Source of the DNA: Rutpela maculata
Lineage: Eukaryota > Arthropoda > Insecta > Coleoptera > Cerambycidae
NCBI GenBank assembly: GCA_936432065.2
Contig: OW386291.2
Span: 13,431,821 to 13,495,820 of the forward strand
Length of the DNA stretch: 64,000 bases
Reading direction: 5' to 3'
Part shown: in pieces, positions 23,429 to 35,507 of the stretch
How positions within the stretch are numbered: position 1 is the stretch's first letter
How the letters are laid out: each line of letters begins with the position of its first letter
Notes under the pieces: generated by a model
Seen by the model: the letters and a program-made list of their open reading frames with translations, nothing else
The model's database searches: none
What the model was told of the DNA's origin: nothing
Made by a program: the position numbers and the translations under genes

Positions 23429-25477
23429 TTATACTCTTCGCAAAAACGAAGAGTATATTGTATTTGATCGGCACATTTCTAAATCAGTAAATATATCGCT
23501 CGTAGAGAAAAAAATTTTCGTATCACTATGTTAGTGAACGAATTCTGAACAAGTTTCAAAATGTCCGTCTGTCTGTCCGTCCGTCACGTTTCTTGTAAGC
23601 ACGATAACTTAAGAAAGAAAAGTCCGATTGTATTGAAATTTGGAAAGTAAGTTAGTGTTAGCTAGAAGAACCCTATTGTTTTTGAAAAAAATCAATTAGT
23701 AAATAAAAAAGTTATTAATCATTTAAATTTAAAAAAATATGTTTTCTTAATTTTTGTCATTTGTACTTAAATATAAGCTAAATTTTATTCTCTATAATTT
23801 TTTTTGTTTATACATTTTACTATATATACTTCATAATAATATATCTAGTTCGTTGAAATATAATATTCGAATGATATATATCACAGGCATTCACTTTTTG
23901 TTGTGATGTGTCGATGGTCCAATGGTTAGAGTTTTGTCTGGCAATCCAATTTCCTTTCACCACCTTTTATTTTCACCACCTTTTACTTGTACCCCCTCTA
24001 TTCCCCCATTAGTTGCATTTTTATTATTTTCGTCAATTTTTGTTCTTTTGTCCCTTTTTGTTCTTCTTCCAAATTCCCTTTAGACCAATAACTGCTAGTA
24101 AATCCCAACTTTTAAAATCATAATCTCCCCTTACCCCATCCTTCCAGAGGCAGGTAGACCACTGGATAAATCCGTGACTCTCGAACGGGTTTTTTTTACT
24201 AAGTTTTTCCCGTATGGACAACAAGATTTTCTTCGTAAATTTAGTGCGCGCGTGCGACAGTGCGCGTGTGTTAAAAATGCAATTGTTTCTTCGTAGTTCT
24301 AGCTATTTCTAAGTATTTTAATATCTTCCCGGATTATTGTTCAACGAAATTGTTAGGTTTAAGTTTTTTATACACTCAAAGAAAATGATAGGTAAATTCA
24401 ACCAAAAAGAGCATATGAAATCGCGCCTATCTAGTTTCATAGTCGAATCAATCAGTAAAGAATATTCATACAACTTTATTTGTTTTCGTAAACAAATAGT
24501 AGTTTAATAATCATATCTTCTTGTAACAAATTAAATAGTACAATGACATTTTTTATGTTCACTAACCATTTTCAATTTGGTCTACAATTAAATAGTACAA
24601 CGACTTTGTTTTTTGTTCACCAACTAATTTTTAGGTTGATCTACACTTTATTGTATGATGAAGTTTTTTTTGGTTAGCCAAAATCTCAGTATTGAGACAT
24701 CAGCAAAGCAAAGATTAGAGATCGTTTATAAGATCCATCCAAATATATCGATGATCCCTGAGAGAATTTGAACACTGCAATCATGTTATTAATTTTTTAT
24801 AAATTCATAAGAGTGTAAGATAATGCATGATTGATTATTGTCAGTGATTTGTATGTGGCGTCATCTGGGAATAATCTCTGTAATAGACTACGTGGTAAGC
24901 AAGCAAATTTTATGGTAATTCTTTTAGAACTTCTAGAAGACGACAATAATATTGGTTTGTCTACCAAGTACAATAATACAGCGAACTAATACTGGGTTAG
25001 AATTACAATTCGATAATAGTTAAAAATAAAATATACTATTATCTAGTTTAATTTGACAGAATTCAACAAAATAATAGTCTTATTCATGTATTTTTTAAGT
25101 TAATGTTTGTTTTGTTGTACGACAACTTTTTATTAATTAAAATAACTATCACCTCTTGTTTAAAAATACCATCAATATAGTTTGGTTTAACAAAATTAAC
25201 GATATTGTTAGTTAACCATTTTTTTTTGTTGAATTTGCCCATACTATTTCTTTGAGTGTATATGTTAAACAGGAGCCCTAACGCCCCAATTTCATCTGTT
25301 GTTCGAATCCTTGACTAAGTGTTTTTTTTTTTTCATATATTTTTTTCACAACGAAGTTGGTATCACAAAATTTAGAATGTCCAAAAACTAACATTATTTA
25401 CAAGAAAACTGCGAAGAGTATCCTATAGAATGTGTAACAATTATATAAAAAGCTCAGCAAATCGGCGAAGAGTATAA
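23429..25477 (+). mobile_element. CTCTTCGC-ended element with tRNA-like unit split by insertions (copy 3)
   Basis: Perfect 13-bp outer inverted repeat TTATACTCTTCGC (23429-23441) and GCGAAGAGTATAA (25465-25477). The left terminus is also a hairpin, ATACTCTTCG and CGAAGAGTAT around CAAAAA. Interior parts match copy 1 (14250-14975) in reverse. A tRNA-like head GATGGTCCAATGGTTAGAG (A-box-like, 23913-23931) is separated from its B box GTTCGAATCC (25301-25310) by 1.4 kb, of which 886 bp is the MITE at 24373-25258. No protein-coding capacity is seen. Confidence 0.7.
24373..25258. mobile_element. Nested MITE with CACTCAAAGAAA ends
   Basis: CACTCAAAGAAAATGATAGG at the left is mirrored by TATTTCTTTGAGTG at the right. 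The match continues for about 35 bp (AAATTCAAC against GTTGAATTT). TA or TATA flanks both ends (24369-24372 and 25259-25262), as expected for Tc1/mariner-type insertion. It is 886 bp and non-coding. Confidence 0.75.
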
Positions 25478-26010
25478 TGCTTCCACTAGTTTTCTATGCA
25501 AGTGTTGGTAAAACTGAATTATTGTATCTGTAATAACACAAAATCAATCTCTACTCTATTTAAAGTCAGTAAAATATTTAACTTGGCTGGACTAACGCGT
25601 ATGTTTCGCCAAAAACGTAAAATAATAATTAAGCTAATAGTCTGAGGCCAGTAGCCGAATATGTAATAATCATTACACAAATAAAAGTCAGCATGGGTTT
25701 TTCACGGAAAGGTCAATATACAGACACAACAGACACATTTGTTATTCCATTACATCATTTTGTGGTTAACCTTAAAAAATATTACTTATTTTTGCCGGGT
25801 TTGTACTGTTAAAATCATATTGATTGATTGAATAAATATTTAATGATTGAGATGCGAAGTGAGTTTTTTGAAATATGAACCCACTACACTTTAAACTGGT
25901 AATATATAATTATTTGGTGATAATTTTAGTATTACTGTTTATTTCCAAATGTATCGCGTATTTTTAAGAAATTTAAAAAGAGAAGATTATCAATTGGTTT
26001 TTTTAAATAT
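25478..26010. other. No gene recognised
   Basis: AT-rich; nothing recognisable. Confidence 0.5.
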
Positions 26011-26962
26011 ACAGGGTGTCCCAGGACGGAAACCTGTTATTCCTGAATTCATATTGGGCCCATATAACCCATCTTACCTTAGTCCAAATATGCATCCCTT
26101 AGGAAGTACATCGACTGAAAGTGAGGCAGAAAAAAAAATTTTTTTCGAATAACTTCCGTTATATAGAAGATAACATTAAAATATTGATGGGAGTTGTATC
26201 TCTATAAGTACAGACATTGAGTTTTGTATTGTCATGACAACGCGGCAGGTTTTCTGTTCCACAAGCACCTATGACCTACAGAGAAAAAACGATAATTTTT
26301 GATTTTTGGTTGATATTACACAAAATGTTTAAAGTATTAATTTGTGTACTGAAACAGGTGGACGTCATTTGATATGAATGTAATGTGTTTAAAATAAGCT
26401 GTACTTTTCTGTTACAATACAATTTTATTATAGAATTGATTGATTGATTTACCAGCGTGCGGTAGGCATTTCTGCCACTCCCAAGGATTATACAGCTGGG
26501 CCTGCTACGTCCACGCTGGGTTGGACTAAGATCATGCTTGTTGCCAGCAGCGAGTGCCACATGGCGCATGGTAAAGGAATGTGGTATGGGAGGTGTAGGT
26601 ATTTGTGACATGCGTTACCGCATTGTATCGTGAGGGAGCGTTTAAGCTCCCTTTTTTTTGTACTTTTGGTTCTGGACTTCTGCTTCTTCTGGGTCTTCTT
26701 GAGATATATGTTGCCGCATTGTGTCGCTGCTGTTTGTGCTCCTATTTTTGTTTTTCTGCTTCTATAAATCTTCTTCTTCTTCTGAACCTTTTGATTCCTC
26801 CGTTTCTGATTCTGGTACTTCAATTTGTTCATTGTTCTTTTCTTAGGGAGTATTCATCTATTTTGTGTTCCACTCCGCTGGTCCAACTCTCTTTTGTTGA
26901 CAGCTCTCACTCCATAATTAGGCTTTTCTTGAAGTTTGTTTTCAGTCCAGATGTGTCCTGCG

Positions 26963-27379
26963 CAGGCGCGTACGCAGGAATGTGTTCTGGGGGGGGGGGG
27001 GGGGCAACCAGGGAGGAACCAAATAAATACATAACACAGCACAGTGGAACTTTAAATCTCACTTTTCTTTTTAGCATATGCGTAAAAACGAATTTAAACT
27101 AATATTTTGTATGTAAAAACACATATGAAATGATTGTCACTGTCCCAAAAATTCTCAACCGCGCCGCGCCTGGGGGGAAGGCAACCAGGGGGGAACCAAA
27201 TAAACACATAACACAGCACAGTGGAACTTAAAACCTCACTTTTTTTGGCATATGTTTAAAAACGAAGTTAAACTAATATTTGGTATGCAAAAACAGATAT
27301 GAAATAATTGTCACTATCCCAAACTTCTTGAACCACGCGCCGCGCTTGGGGGGTAGTTGCCCCCCTGCGTACGCACCTG
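26963..27379. mobile_element. hAT MITE, unit-1 copy
   Basis: Ends CAGGCGCGTACGCAGG and, mirrored, CCTGCGTACGCACCTG give a 16-bp TIR with one mismatch. The flanks GTCCTGCG (26955-26962) and GTCCTGTG (27380-27387) are an 8-bp target duplication with one change. It contains a G-run (about 26989-27004) and an internal direct repeat of about 195 bp (GGAACCAAATAAAyACATAACACAGCAC at 27016 and 27193). Non-coding. Confidence 0.8.
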
Positions 27380-27617
27380 GTCCTGTGGCGATTAGAAGAT
27401 CATCGGCGTATGTGTATGTTTTCTTAGAAAATACCATTTTTCTGAAAGAAGCCTGCACCACGCATACCTCCGTTGAAGTGCTGTGAGAATCTGAGAATTC
27501 AATTTTGTCTCCGTATTTTATGTTCCACTCCGCTGGTCCAACTCTCTTTTGTTGACGGCTCTCACTCCATTATTAGGCTTTTCTTGAAGTTTGTTTTCAG
27601 TCCAGATGTGTCCTGCA

Positions 27618-27843
27618 CAGGCGCGTAAGCAGGAATGTGTTCTGAGGGGGGAACCAAATAAACACATAACACAGCACAGTGGAACTTAAAACCTCACTTT
27701 TTTTGGCATATGTTTAAAAACAAAGTTAAACTAATATATGGTATGCAAAAACAGATATGAAATAATTGTCACTATCCCAAACTTCTTAAACCACGCCGGG
27801 TCTGGGGGGTAGTTGCCCCCCTTGCCCCTTGCTTACGCACCTG
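27618..27843. mobile_element. hAT MITE, unit-2 copy
   Basis: Begins CAGGCGCGTAAGCAGG and ends GCTTACGCACCTG. It carries only one of the two internal repeat units seen in the first copy. The two end changes (GTAAGC and GCTTAC) are complementary, so the TIR pairing is kept. It sits at the equivalent position of the RT duplicate. Confidence 0.75.
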
Positions 27844-28647
27844 TTACTGCGGCGATTAGGAGATCATCGGCGTATGGGTATGTTTTCTTAGAAAATACCA
27901 TTATTCTGAAAGAAGCCTGCACCACGCATACCTCCGTTGAAGTGATGTGAGAATCTGACAATTCAATTTTGACGCCGTATATCAACAATGTCTCATTGAT
28001 TATTTCGGGTCCAATCCAAATTAAATTCGTTTGAGTACTTTTAATAATTATAAAAAACCTCACTTGAAAATTTACGTAAATTGTTCTGTCCCTACTTTAA
28101 AAGTAATGCATTTGAATATTGCGGGTTTAATTTATATTAAATTCGTTTGAGTATGTTTTATAATTATGAAAAAAAGAATTATTTGAGAGAAAGAAATATA
28201 TGACCATATTTTTAAATAAATGTTAAATACAAATAGAGGAAAAAACGATAATTTCTTGTATTTTAATTGATATTACAAAAATTTTTAAGAGTACCTTTTT
28301 TTTCAGTCCTCTCAATGCTCTGTAATAATTTTCAGGTATTCTGTAACTTTACAGGATGATTAAAAAATTACAGCCAGTCAAATATTAATTATTATGAAAA
28401 AAATTGAGAAACAAAAGATATTTGGTTGTTATCAAGTTTGCATAGAGTACTTATGAAGATACAGCTCCCATCAAAATTTAACAACGTTATCTTCTATATA
28501 ACAAATTATTGGAAATAATTTTTTTTCTGTCCCACTTACTTCCTCAGGGATGCATTTTTGGACTAAGGTAAGTTGGGTTATATGGGCCCAATATGAACTC
28601 AGGAATTACAGGCTTCCGTCCGGGAACTCAATTCTGGGACACCCTGT

Positions 28648-31600
28648 ATGTTCAATTATTACTCCGGAATAGCATAAGCGATTTCTGTGAAGTTTTTTGC
28701 AAACTATAGGTTATGCTTATACTTCTAGTGTAAGATGATTAAAAATTGGAAGTTTTTTTTTATTTTTGCATATTTGGCGAATGCGCGCTGGTGGCAAATA
28801 AAAACGGTTTATAATAATATATTTTACAAACTAAAACGTATTATGGCTCGGCGGCAGTCCCACTTTAGTTTTTTTATCAAACTACGACCAGTGCTCAGTG
28901 AGCGATACTCTGCAAAATTCAAATTTCGTCGAAATTGTATTTTCTGAGTAGCTGATACTTAAACTGATGTTAAGAGTTAAAAATTTAAAATATCCAATAT
29001 GGTTGCGAAAATTGCGAAATTTGAGCAGATTTACATGAAACTTGGTACATGGAGGTTTTAGGATTCTTTATATTTAAGCATAAGCAAAACAACGGATATT
29101 TTTACAATTAATTATTTTTTATTTATTAGAGAATATTATTTAGGTGTAGAAGCTAAATAGTAAACCACAAACGAAAAAAAATGAACTGCCTTCGAAAAAT
29201 TGGATAAAATCAATGGAATTTAAATCTAGTGACCCTGCTGGTCAATTTATTTTTGGGAGCAAATTCCCATTACCTATTCCCTTATTTGGAACATGTCGAT
29301 ATTGCCTACTATAACAAGATGTTGCAGCATCGTGCATATATTACAGAATGAGTCTTTTCGCTAAGGGAAAATATATCTTATAAAAGCTTAAAAAGTCTCT
29401 TGGATAAAACTCATGATATATCTCCGTTTAAATTGCCAAGGAATATATGATAACCTAGTACCATTCCTTAGTATTCAGCCCATACATTTCTTTTTTAATG
29501 AATGGATTTGTAACGTTAAATTGGGTTCCGATCTTATAGTTGTATATGCGGTTGTAAATTTAAAAATGAGTGAGGCTACGTTTGTTTTTTTAAATGTTTT
29601 GGTTGATACCTGAGGAAAAGGGTATTTATATTTGCTTCTTTTCTTTTGTTGATAGCAAAGTGGATAGAGAAGGTAACTTGTTTGTGTATCGTTGGTTAAA
29701 TAAAAATACTCTGGAAACCTTCTTGTTACCTATGGGTTTTATTTCATAGAATCATTATAATTTAGGTTCATGGATTTGTCATGTCTGGAGGGTTATAATA
29801 GTTTTTATTTTATGTATTTTTCCTTTGGTTGCTGGCAGGAGGTATTTTGGCTGCCTAACCTAAAACGATAAACAAAACACAAGTTAGTAATAGCTACCAG
29901 GGAGAGTTTATATTGTATGACTTACTGTTGAATTGAGCTAATCCTATTATTTTTCCTTGCTATTTTCTCAGGAATTCGGTTCCAACAAAGTGTGTAAACA
30001 TCTTTGGGAATGTCTGTAAGTGTAGGCAAATATACACATTTCAGGGCGTATAGTCTGGAAAAAGGATTTAGTTACACTTCTATTAGTTACAACAAAACCA
30101 CACTCTCTTACCTGTAGTTAACAAGTTCTTATTTATTTATTTAAAAGAATAAGCCTGGTAGACCTTTTTATTATTCCTTTTTGTCAGCTGTCATATTTCA
30201 GTTTGAGGAAAAGTGTTACCAACATTGGTTATGGAGGAAAAATTATGGCATTTAAATTATTAATCCTAGTTTTATTTATTTTATTGTAAATATGGTTCGA
30301 TCATGGGTTTTATGCTTATTAGTCTCTATTTTAAGAATTGCTTCAATCATTCTATGGTTAGGACTATTTTCTGTGTATTTATAAATTAATACGCGAAAAG
30401 GAATTATGGGTAGGTTCCTAATGAAATGGCAAGCTGTGATTGGTGCTCGAGAACATGTGGTTGACCGGAAAAGAAAACGTAGGTTTCTGTTCACTGGTTA
30501 GCGCGTCGTTCCGCCATTCAGTCGAGATTTTTCCTGACTTGTTTTTTAAAAAAAAAACATCCCGATATTCACTTTTGGGGATCATGCTGGAAAGTCTTAA
30601 AGTTTAGAAGGGCCTGATTGTTTGTTAAGCTGTTTGAAGCCGATTATGGTTATTGTGGAACTTCTAAATAGGTAGAAAACGAAGCTAATGGATCCTTGTT
30701 TTTTTTGTGTGAGCCCATTCCGGTTTTGTTGGGTAGACAAGACATTGTATATGGTTAATTAATCTATTGGAGAGTTAAGTCTTTACTTTCAAGTTTGGGA
30801 GATAGATTTTTCTTGTTATGGAAGTTTTGTTGGAGGCCACGTGCCGAATTTTGGATTTGAATTTGCTGTTATGGTTACGAATTTACGAGTTTGTGGTTGT
30901 GAGGACGCTACTAGGACAGACTTTAAGTACGTAGACTGCAGTCACGCATCAGGTTACAGTTACATGACGAGAATTCACCTGGAGAGCCTGGAGTTTCTGG
31001 TATCATTATTCATCACCTTTAAGGACTTTTGAGGTCGGTGACTTATTTTTAATTTGCATTACAGTGATGTCCAGAATAAAGGACCCCCTGTTACGTTTCA
31101 ATTTTTTTGTTCATGTAATTTTTTTGTTCATGTAATTTTTTTATACCGATGGCCAGTTTGAGTGCCTAAATATTTGATATGTTACTCATGTAGTATACTT
31201 ATTGTTTTTTTTACAATTAATGTGAGTAACTGCGCCGTTATATACGTATATTGAATTGTCTTGTACATGCACATATCTTAGGATACTAGAAAGATGTTGG
31301 ATGATAGTAACGTCCGTACAGTATACTGAATTTATTTAAATTAGAAGCGATTTAACATCAGGTAAGAATTTTTTGTACGAATTTTTTAGAGTAAATCAGA
31401 GATAGTCACCTCATGACTGAACCTTTCACCATTTTGTAATAAGTTTTTTTTCTATTTGGATATACTTGTCCTATTTTCTGTAATAAAATTTTATCTTAAA
31501 ATTGACTCTACTGTTTATTGATTATGTTGTCAAAGGAGACTTCAAGTATTAGAATAAACACGGAGTTTGGTAATTTTAAATCGGTGTGTCGAACAGGTGC

Positions 31601-32780
31601 TTAGGGTTGGTGAAATTTTATTGGAAATTACCTGGCGCTCAAAACTTTTTTTGGCAAAATATAAAATCGTTAAAAATAAACGAATCTCACCACTGAAGTC
31701 TCTTGCTGGAGCTAGCTAACCTCGAGTTAAATGAGCATTTTAGTACTTTTAGTTTTTTTGAAGGCTTAATTTCATTTGAACACGTAACAGGTTACTTTTT
31801 CTCTCAAGAGGATTTTCTTATGCCCAAATACGTTCGGGTTCATATTGAAAACTCCGTTTTCTGAAAAGGTAACGACATCGCTGAACATACATTTTGACAA
31901 AAACGTGATATTTTGGGCATGCCTAACCAAAAGCCATATTCACAGAAATGAATACGTAGGACCCTGTCTTCTAGTAAAACACCTTTGTTGATAATGGTGG
32001 GGAGGTAATTATTGTTCTTTCGCGATTTTTCAAAGTACCAAATGTAACATATGGATTTGATTTGCCAGTCACCTTTATTGTTGGGTTTGCTTTGAAAATA
32101 TTCAAAATATTTTCCTCATTTTGAATTGTTCTGACTGTTGTTCTCCTTCGTCTGTCAGTATTTCTGAGTTTTAAAGTACCACACTAACGTACACGTCGTC
32201 CAGTGTAAAGAAATTAGTTATATTTTGGTGCGTTTTTCCATAAATCAAACAGAGAAACTTTTCCTGATAAGAGTAAGGCAACTGATAAAAATTAGCACTC
32301 GCTGATCCGCTTTCAAGGATTACCAGTAATGACTATTCCTCAAATAATTGTTTGTCTTATAATATTTTATGTATTTAATTATTATTCATAAAACATTAAG
32401 AGATAAAACTGGCAAACAAAACATCTTCTAAAACAAACATTTGGGCTATTTATTACTCCTAACAGGAAATTCAGTGCCAACGGAACTCACAACGGAACAA
32501 CAATATTTACTTGATAGCTACAAAACAATCTATTGTATAGGGAAGCTTTTTGGGCACTATATGAAAACGCTTCATTAGTTCATGTAACAACAGCGGAGGG
32601 CTCACCCCTTGAATAGATCCATTAAGTGGAAATTTTGTGGCGAGAGTGGTGTCCACTCATTCAATAATAATTTAATCAAAAGTGTGTAGTATGTATGTGT
32701 ATATGAATTATAATGAAAATATATGTTTATATGAGACGTTGAGTTTTGCTTTAGTTCATTTTTTTTCGCTAAATTGTACT
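28648..32780. other. 4.1 kb without recognisable genes
   Basis: Ordinary AT-rich sequence. A short direct duplication TTTTTTTGTTCATGTAAT occurs at 31106-31140. I read the small open frames (for example 29413-29613 and 30841-31032) and found no family resemblance. Confidence 0.4.
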
Positions 32781-32859
32781 ATACAGGATGTTTCAAAAAT
32801 ACACGCACCGCTTATATTCCTTATGTCAAATCAAAGTTTCTACGAAGACGGTCATATAG

Positions 32860-34972
32860 TCCAGTCGAATTAGACATCATAAAAAATTTTGCGTACTGCG
32901 GACTTTTTTTTGTGGAAATTGTTTAAGAGGGCATAATAAGCAAGCACAGAAAACTAAACGCTGCTACACCATGTGCGTCCCCTATTTTTAGGGGTTGAAA
33001 CTTTGAAATTTTACTTATGTGTCCATATCTATTTCCCTATATATATTTTACACATTTGCCGTAGGACAAACGGTTTTGGCTGTACGAGGCCGGAAAGGTC
33101 GCGCTGTCCGAATTTGGGGGTCTTCTGTACAGGACAAACGGCTATTATTTCCAATCTACAATACTACACATACTAAATGCCCTTAAGGATGATGATTTGT
33201 GAAAAAACTTTCATCGAATACCGCGCGGTTTTCATGATACGGGATGTTGAAATTTTGAAAACCCCTTTTTTAAAAAAAAAGTGAACCTACTTTTTTTCGC
33301 CCATTTTTTTTCATGCATGTACGACCCTAATATAAGAAAATTTACCGTGGTTTCATTTTAATACATTCATTGGTTTAGGAGCTAGACAGCAAAATATGCC
33401 AAAAATGGCTATTTTGGTATTGTTGCATTAAAAAAAAACAAAAACCAGTGTAATTCTGGTAAGTGTTTTTGTTTATTCTAAAAGTCCAATTCATTGCGCA
33501 TAGAAAATGTGTTTTTGTATTTAAGTAGGATCAACACTTATTGTGTAATAACGATTTATGTCATGTGTTCTCCAGTCTCCTTTTTCACAATTTTTTTTGC
33601 GGCCTTATGGTTCATAGTAGGGTAGAAAGCATTATACACGTGGACAGGGCACATAATAGGGTGTTAAAATATGTCTCTTGTTAAAATGCGATAGGACGTA
33701 CCGTTTTCGAGTAAAACGCACTTGTTTGGTTATGTTTGCTTTGAGTTTTCATTGTGTTCTGAATTGTGATCTGATATATAAATTCTACATTTTGGTGATT
33801 TCTTTCTTAGGAGTTTGTTTTTTTAAATCATTTTCCGATGAAATGGACATATAATAGCTGTTTCTAGAGGAAGGTAAAATTACTGTGGATTTTGTTATAG
33901 ACACAAAATAATTTGCAATGATGATTCGAGACAAGCGTGAGCCTTCAAATAGGGGAGTGAGAACCCCCTATTCCGTCCGAGTCCCTTTATTTTTTCATTA
34001 GCATTGTCCCTCATAAACAGAAAAAGCAAGAAGCGGCACATAGTTTTATTTTTTCGTAGTCAGCGGTGAGTATTTACTAGTCAGTCGATGAAAAGTGTGA
34101 TCTGAAATAATTTTTTGCAAACAAGTGCGTTTTACTCGAAAACGGTACGTCATATCGCATTTTAACAAGAGATCCATTTTAACACCCTAATATGTGCCCT
34201 GTGCAGGTATATATTGCTTTCTGCCCTACTATGAACCATAAGGCCGCAAAAAAAAATGTGAGAAAGGAGACTGGAGAACACATGACATAAATCGTTATTA
34301 CACAATAAGTGTTGATCCTATTTAAATACAAAAACACATTTTCTATGCGCAATGAATTGGACTTTTAGGATAAACAAATACACCAGAATTATACTAGTTT
34401 TGGTTTTTTTAGCGCAACAATACCAAAATATCCATTTTTGGCATATTTTGCTGTCTAGCTCCTAAACCAATGAATGTATTAAAATGAAACCAACGTAAAT
34501 TTTCTTATATTAGGGTCGTACATGCATGAAAAAAAAACGGGCGAAAAAAGTAGGTTCACTTTTTTTTTAAAATTTCAACATCCCGTATCATGAAAACCGC
34601 GCGGTATTCGATGAAAGTTTTTTCACAAATCATCATCTCTTCTTAAGGGCATTAGTATGTGTAGTATTGTAGATTGGAAATAATAGCCGTTTGTACTGTA
34701 CAGAAGACCCGCAAATTCGGACAGCGCGACCTTTCCGGCCTCGTACAGCTGAAACCTTTTGTCCTATGGCAAATGTGTAGTATGTGTATTATGTAGAGGA
34801 GGGATGAATCTTCAAAAAGTGTAACTTGGTAAAGAACCCTACGGGCAATAGGAAAAAAGATATGGACACATAAGTAAAATTTCAAAGTTTCAACACCTAA
34901 AAATAGGGGACGCACATGGTGTAGCAGGGCGTAGTTTTCTGTGCTTGCTTATTATGTCTAATTCGACTGGAG
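32860..34972. repeat. Large inverted repeat with ~860-bp arms
   Basis: The left arm (about 32860-33725) is mirrored at 34118-34972. Landmarks are CTGCTACACCATGTGCGTCC (32961 and mirror near 34910), CCTTATGGTTCATAGTAGGG (33603 and mirror near 34225) and TACCGTTTTCGAGTAAAACG (33699 and mirror near 34132). The 390-bp spacer contains a further short sequence. The left arm has an extra approximately 70-bp segment (32878-32935) absent from the right. The matching open frames at 32973-33176 and 34652-34915 are the two arms read in opposite directions, not genes. It may be a long-TIR DNA element, since the left outer flank ATACAGGATGTTTCAAAAA (32781-32799) resembles transposon ends, but the right counterpart is missing. 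Confidence 0.85.
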
Positions 34973-35204
34973 TAAGTACAACATTTATATTTTAGACATA
35001 TACTAGGAGGGTATCTTTTTTGCGTGCTTATTGATTTTCTTTTAGAACATTTTTTCCAGTCATAAGGTTTTTACTTTTTCCGTGCTTTCCATAAATACAA
35101 CACAATATCAACATCAGTTTATATCTTTTTAGGTAAAAATCTTAGCCATTACTAAATGTATAAGTGCAAAAACGATGATGAAACTTATGAGAACGTCGCT
35201 AATC

Positions 35205-35460
35205 GGGTAATGAAAATAGAAAATAGGTCCAATAATTCTTGTTCCAATCACCCCAGCCCACACATTTATTCCAAATCTTTCCTGAAAATTATCTTGCTGC
35301 ATTAAATGTTGACTTTCCTGCGACCAATATCTATTGTTCTGTTTATTGAACATTCCATTGTTTGTGAATCTCGACTTATCAGAAAACAATATCAAAGAAA
35401 CAAAATTCGGGTTATCAGTATTGTTCTGAAGTAAACAGTGACAATCTTCGGTTGCCATCA
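35205..35460 (-). pseudogene. Tc1/mariner-type DDE transposase, middle fragment
   Basis: The minus strand reads CHCLLQNNTDNPNFVSLILF, SDKSRFTNNGMFNKQNNRYW, FQERFGINVWAGVIGTRIIG and PIFY. This is the central part of an insect transposase family: ILFTDE.xFTxxG, HYW, then the VNVWCGIxGDRIIGP segment. The catalytic Asp is present in FSDKSRF, but the following Glu is Lys. The frame is open for about 145 codons, yet both sides are unrelated, and its start region is the end of a MITE. The C-terminal portion of the same family is at 9765-10000. Confidence 0.75.
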
Positions 35461-35507
35461 TCTTCGTACAAATGATGGTGCACTTGATATTTAAACGAGC
35501 GTTAACC

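Larger units (their letters stand above)
26862..27975. repeat. Tandem duplication of an RT segment already carrying a hAT insertion
   Basis: Unit 1 (about 26862-27510) and unit 2 (about 27513-27975) share GTTCCACTCCGCTGGTCCAA, TGTTTTCAGTCCAGATGTGT, the hAT MITE and GAAGCCTGCACCACGCATAC. Because the MITE occupies the same site in both units, the duplication came after the insertion. Unit 2's MITE is shorter, through internal deletion. Confidence 0.85.
26434..28070 (-). pseudogene. Non-LTR retrotransposon relic (RT to 3' tail), rearranged
   Basis: On the minus strand, the RT core KTYTYADDLLIA (near 27385-27425) and a second copy KTYPYADDLLIA (near 27850-27890) carry the YADD catalytic box, preceded by VVQASFRKMVFS. 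Downstream lies TSGLKTNFKKSLIME (27575 and 26925 regions), which corresponds to the post-YADD helix. The 3' part reads PIPHSFTMRHVALAAGNKHD and LSPTQRGRSRPSC and ends in an AATCAATCAATC tail (plus-strand 26434-26450). The duplicated middle and hAT insertions mean that no continuous ORF remains. I infer that the tail and the RT belong to one element because they are collinear and on the same strand. Confidence 0.6.
26011..28647. mobile_element. 2.6-kb TIR element with ACAGGGTGTCCCAG ends
   Basis: ACAGGGTGTCCCAGGACGGA (26011-26030) is mirrored by TCTGGGACACCCTGT (28633-28647). The inverted match continues for about 200 bp (for example ATATTGGGCCCATATAACCC against its mirror near 28570-28600). 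A TAT/TAT context flanks both ends, consistent with a TA target. The interior is filled with a non-LTR relic that is itself rearranged. No transposase is recognisable. Confidence 0.8.

Noticed and set aside
26605..27102. 165-codon plus-strand open frame
   Set aside because: It runs antisense through the non-LTR relic, the G-run and the hAT MITE; composition is repeat-driven.
32973..34915. Two near-identical open frames starting MRPLFLGVETLK
   Set aside because: They are the two arms of the large inverted repeat read in opposite directions, without motif or codon evidence for a gene.
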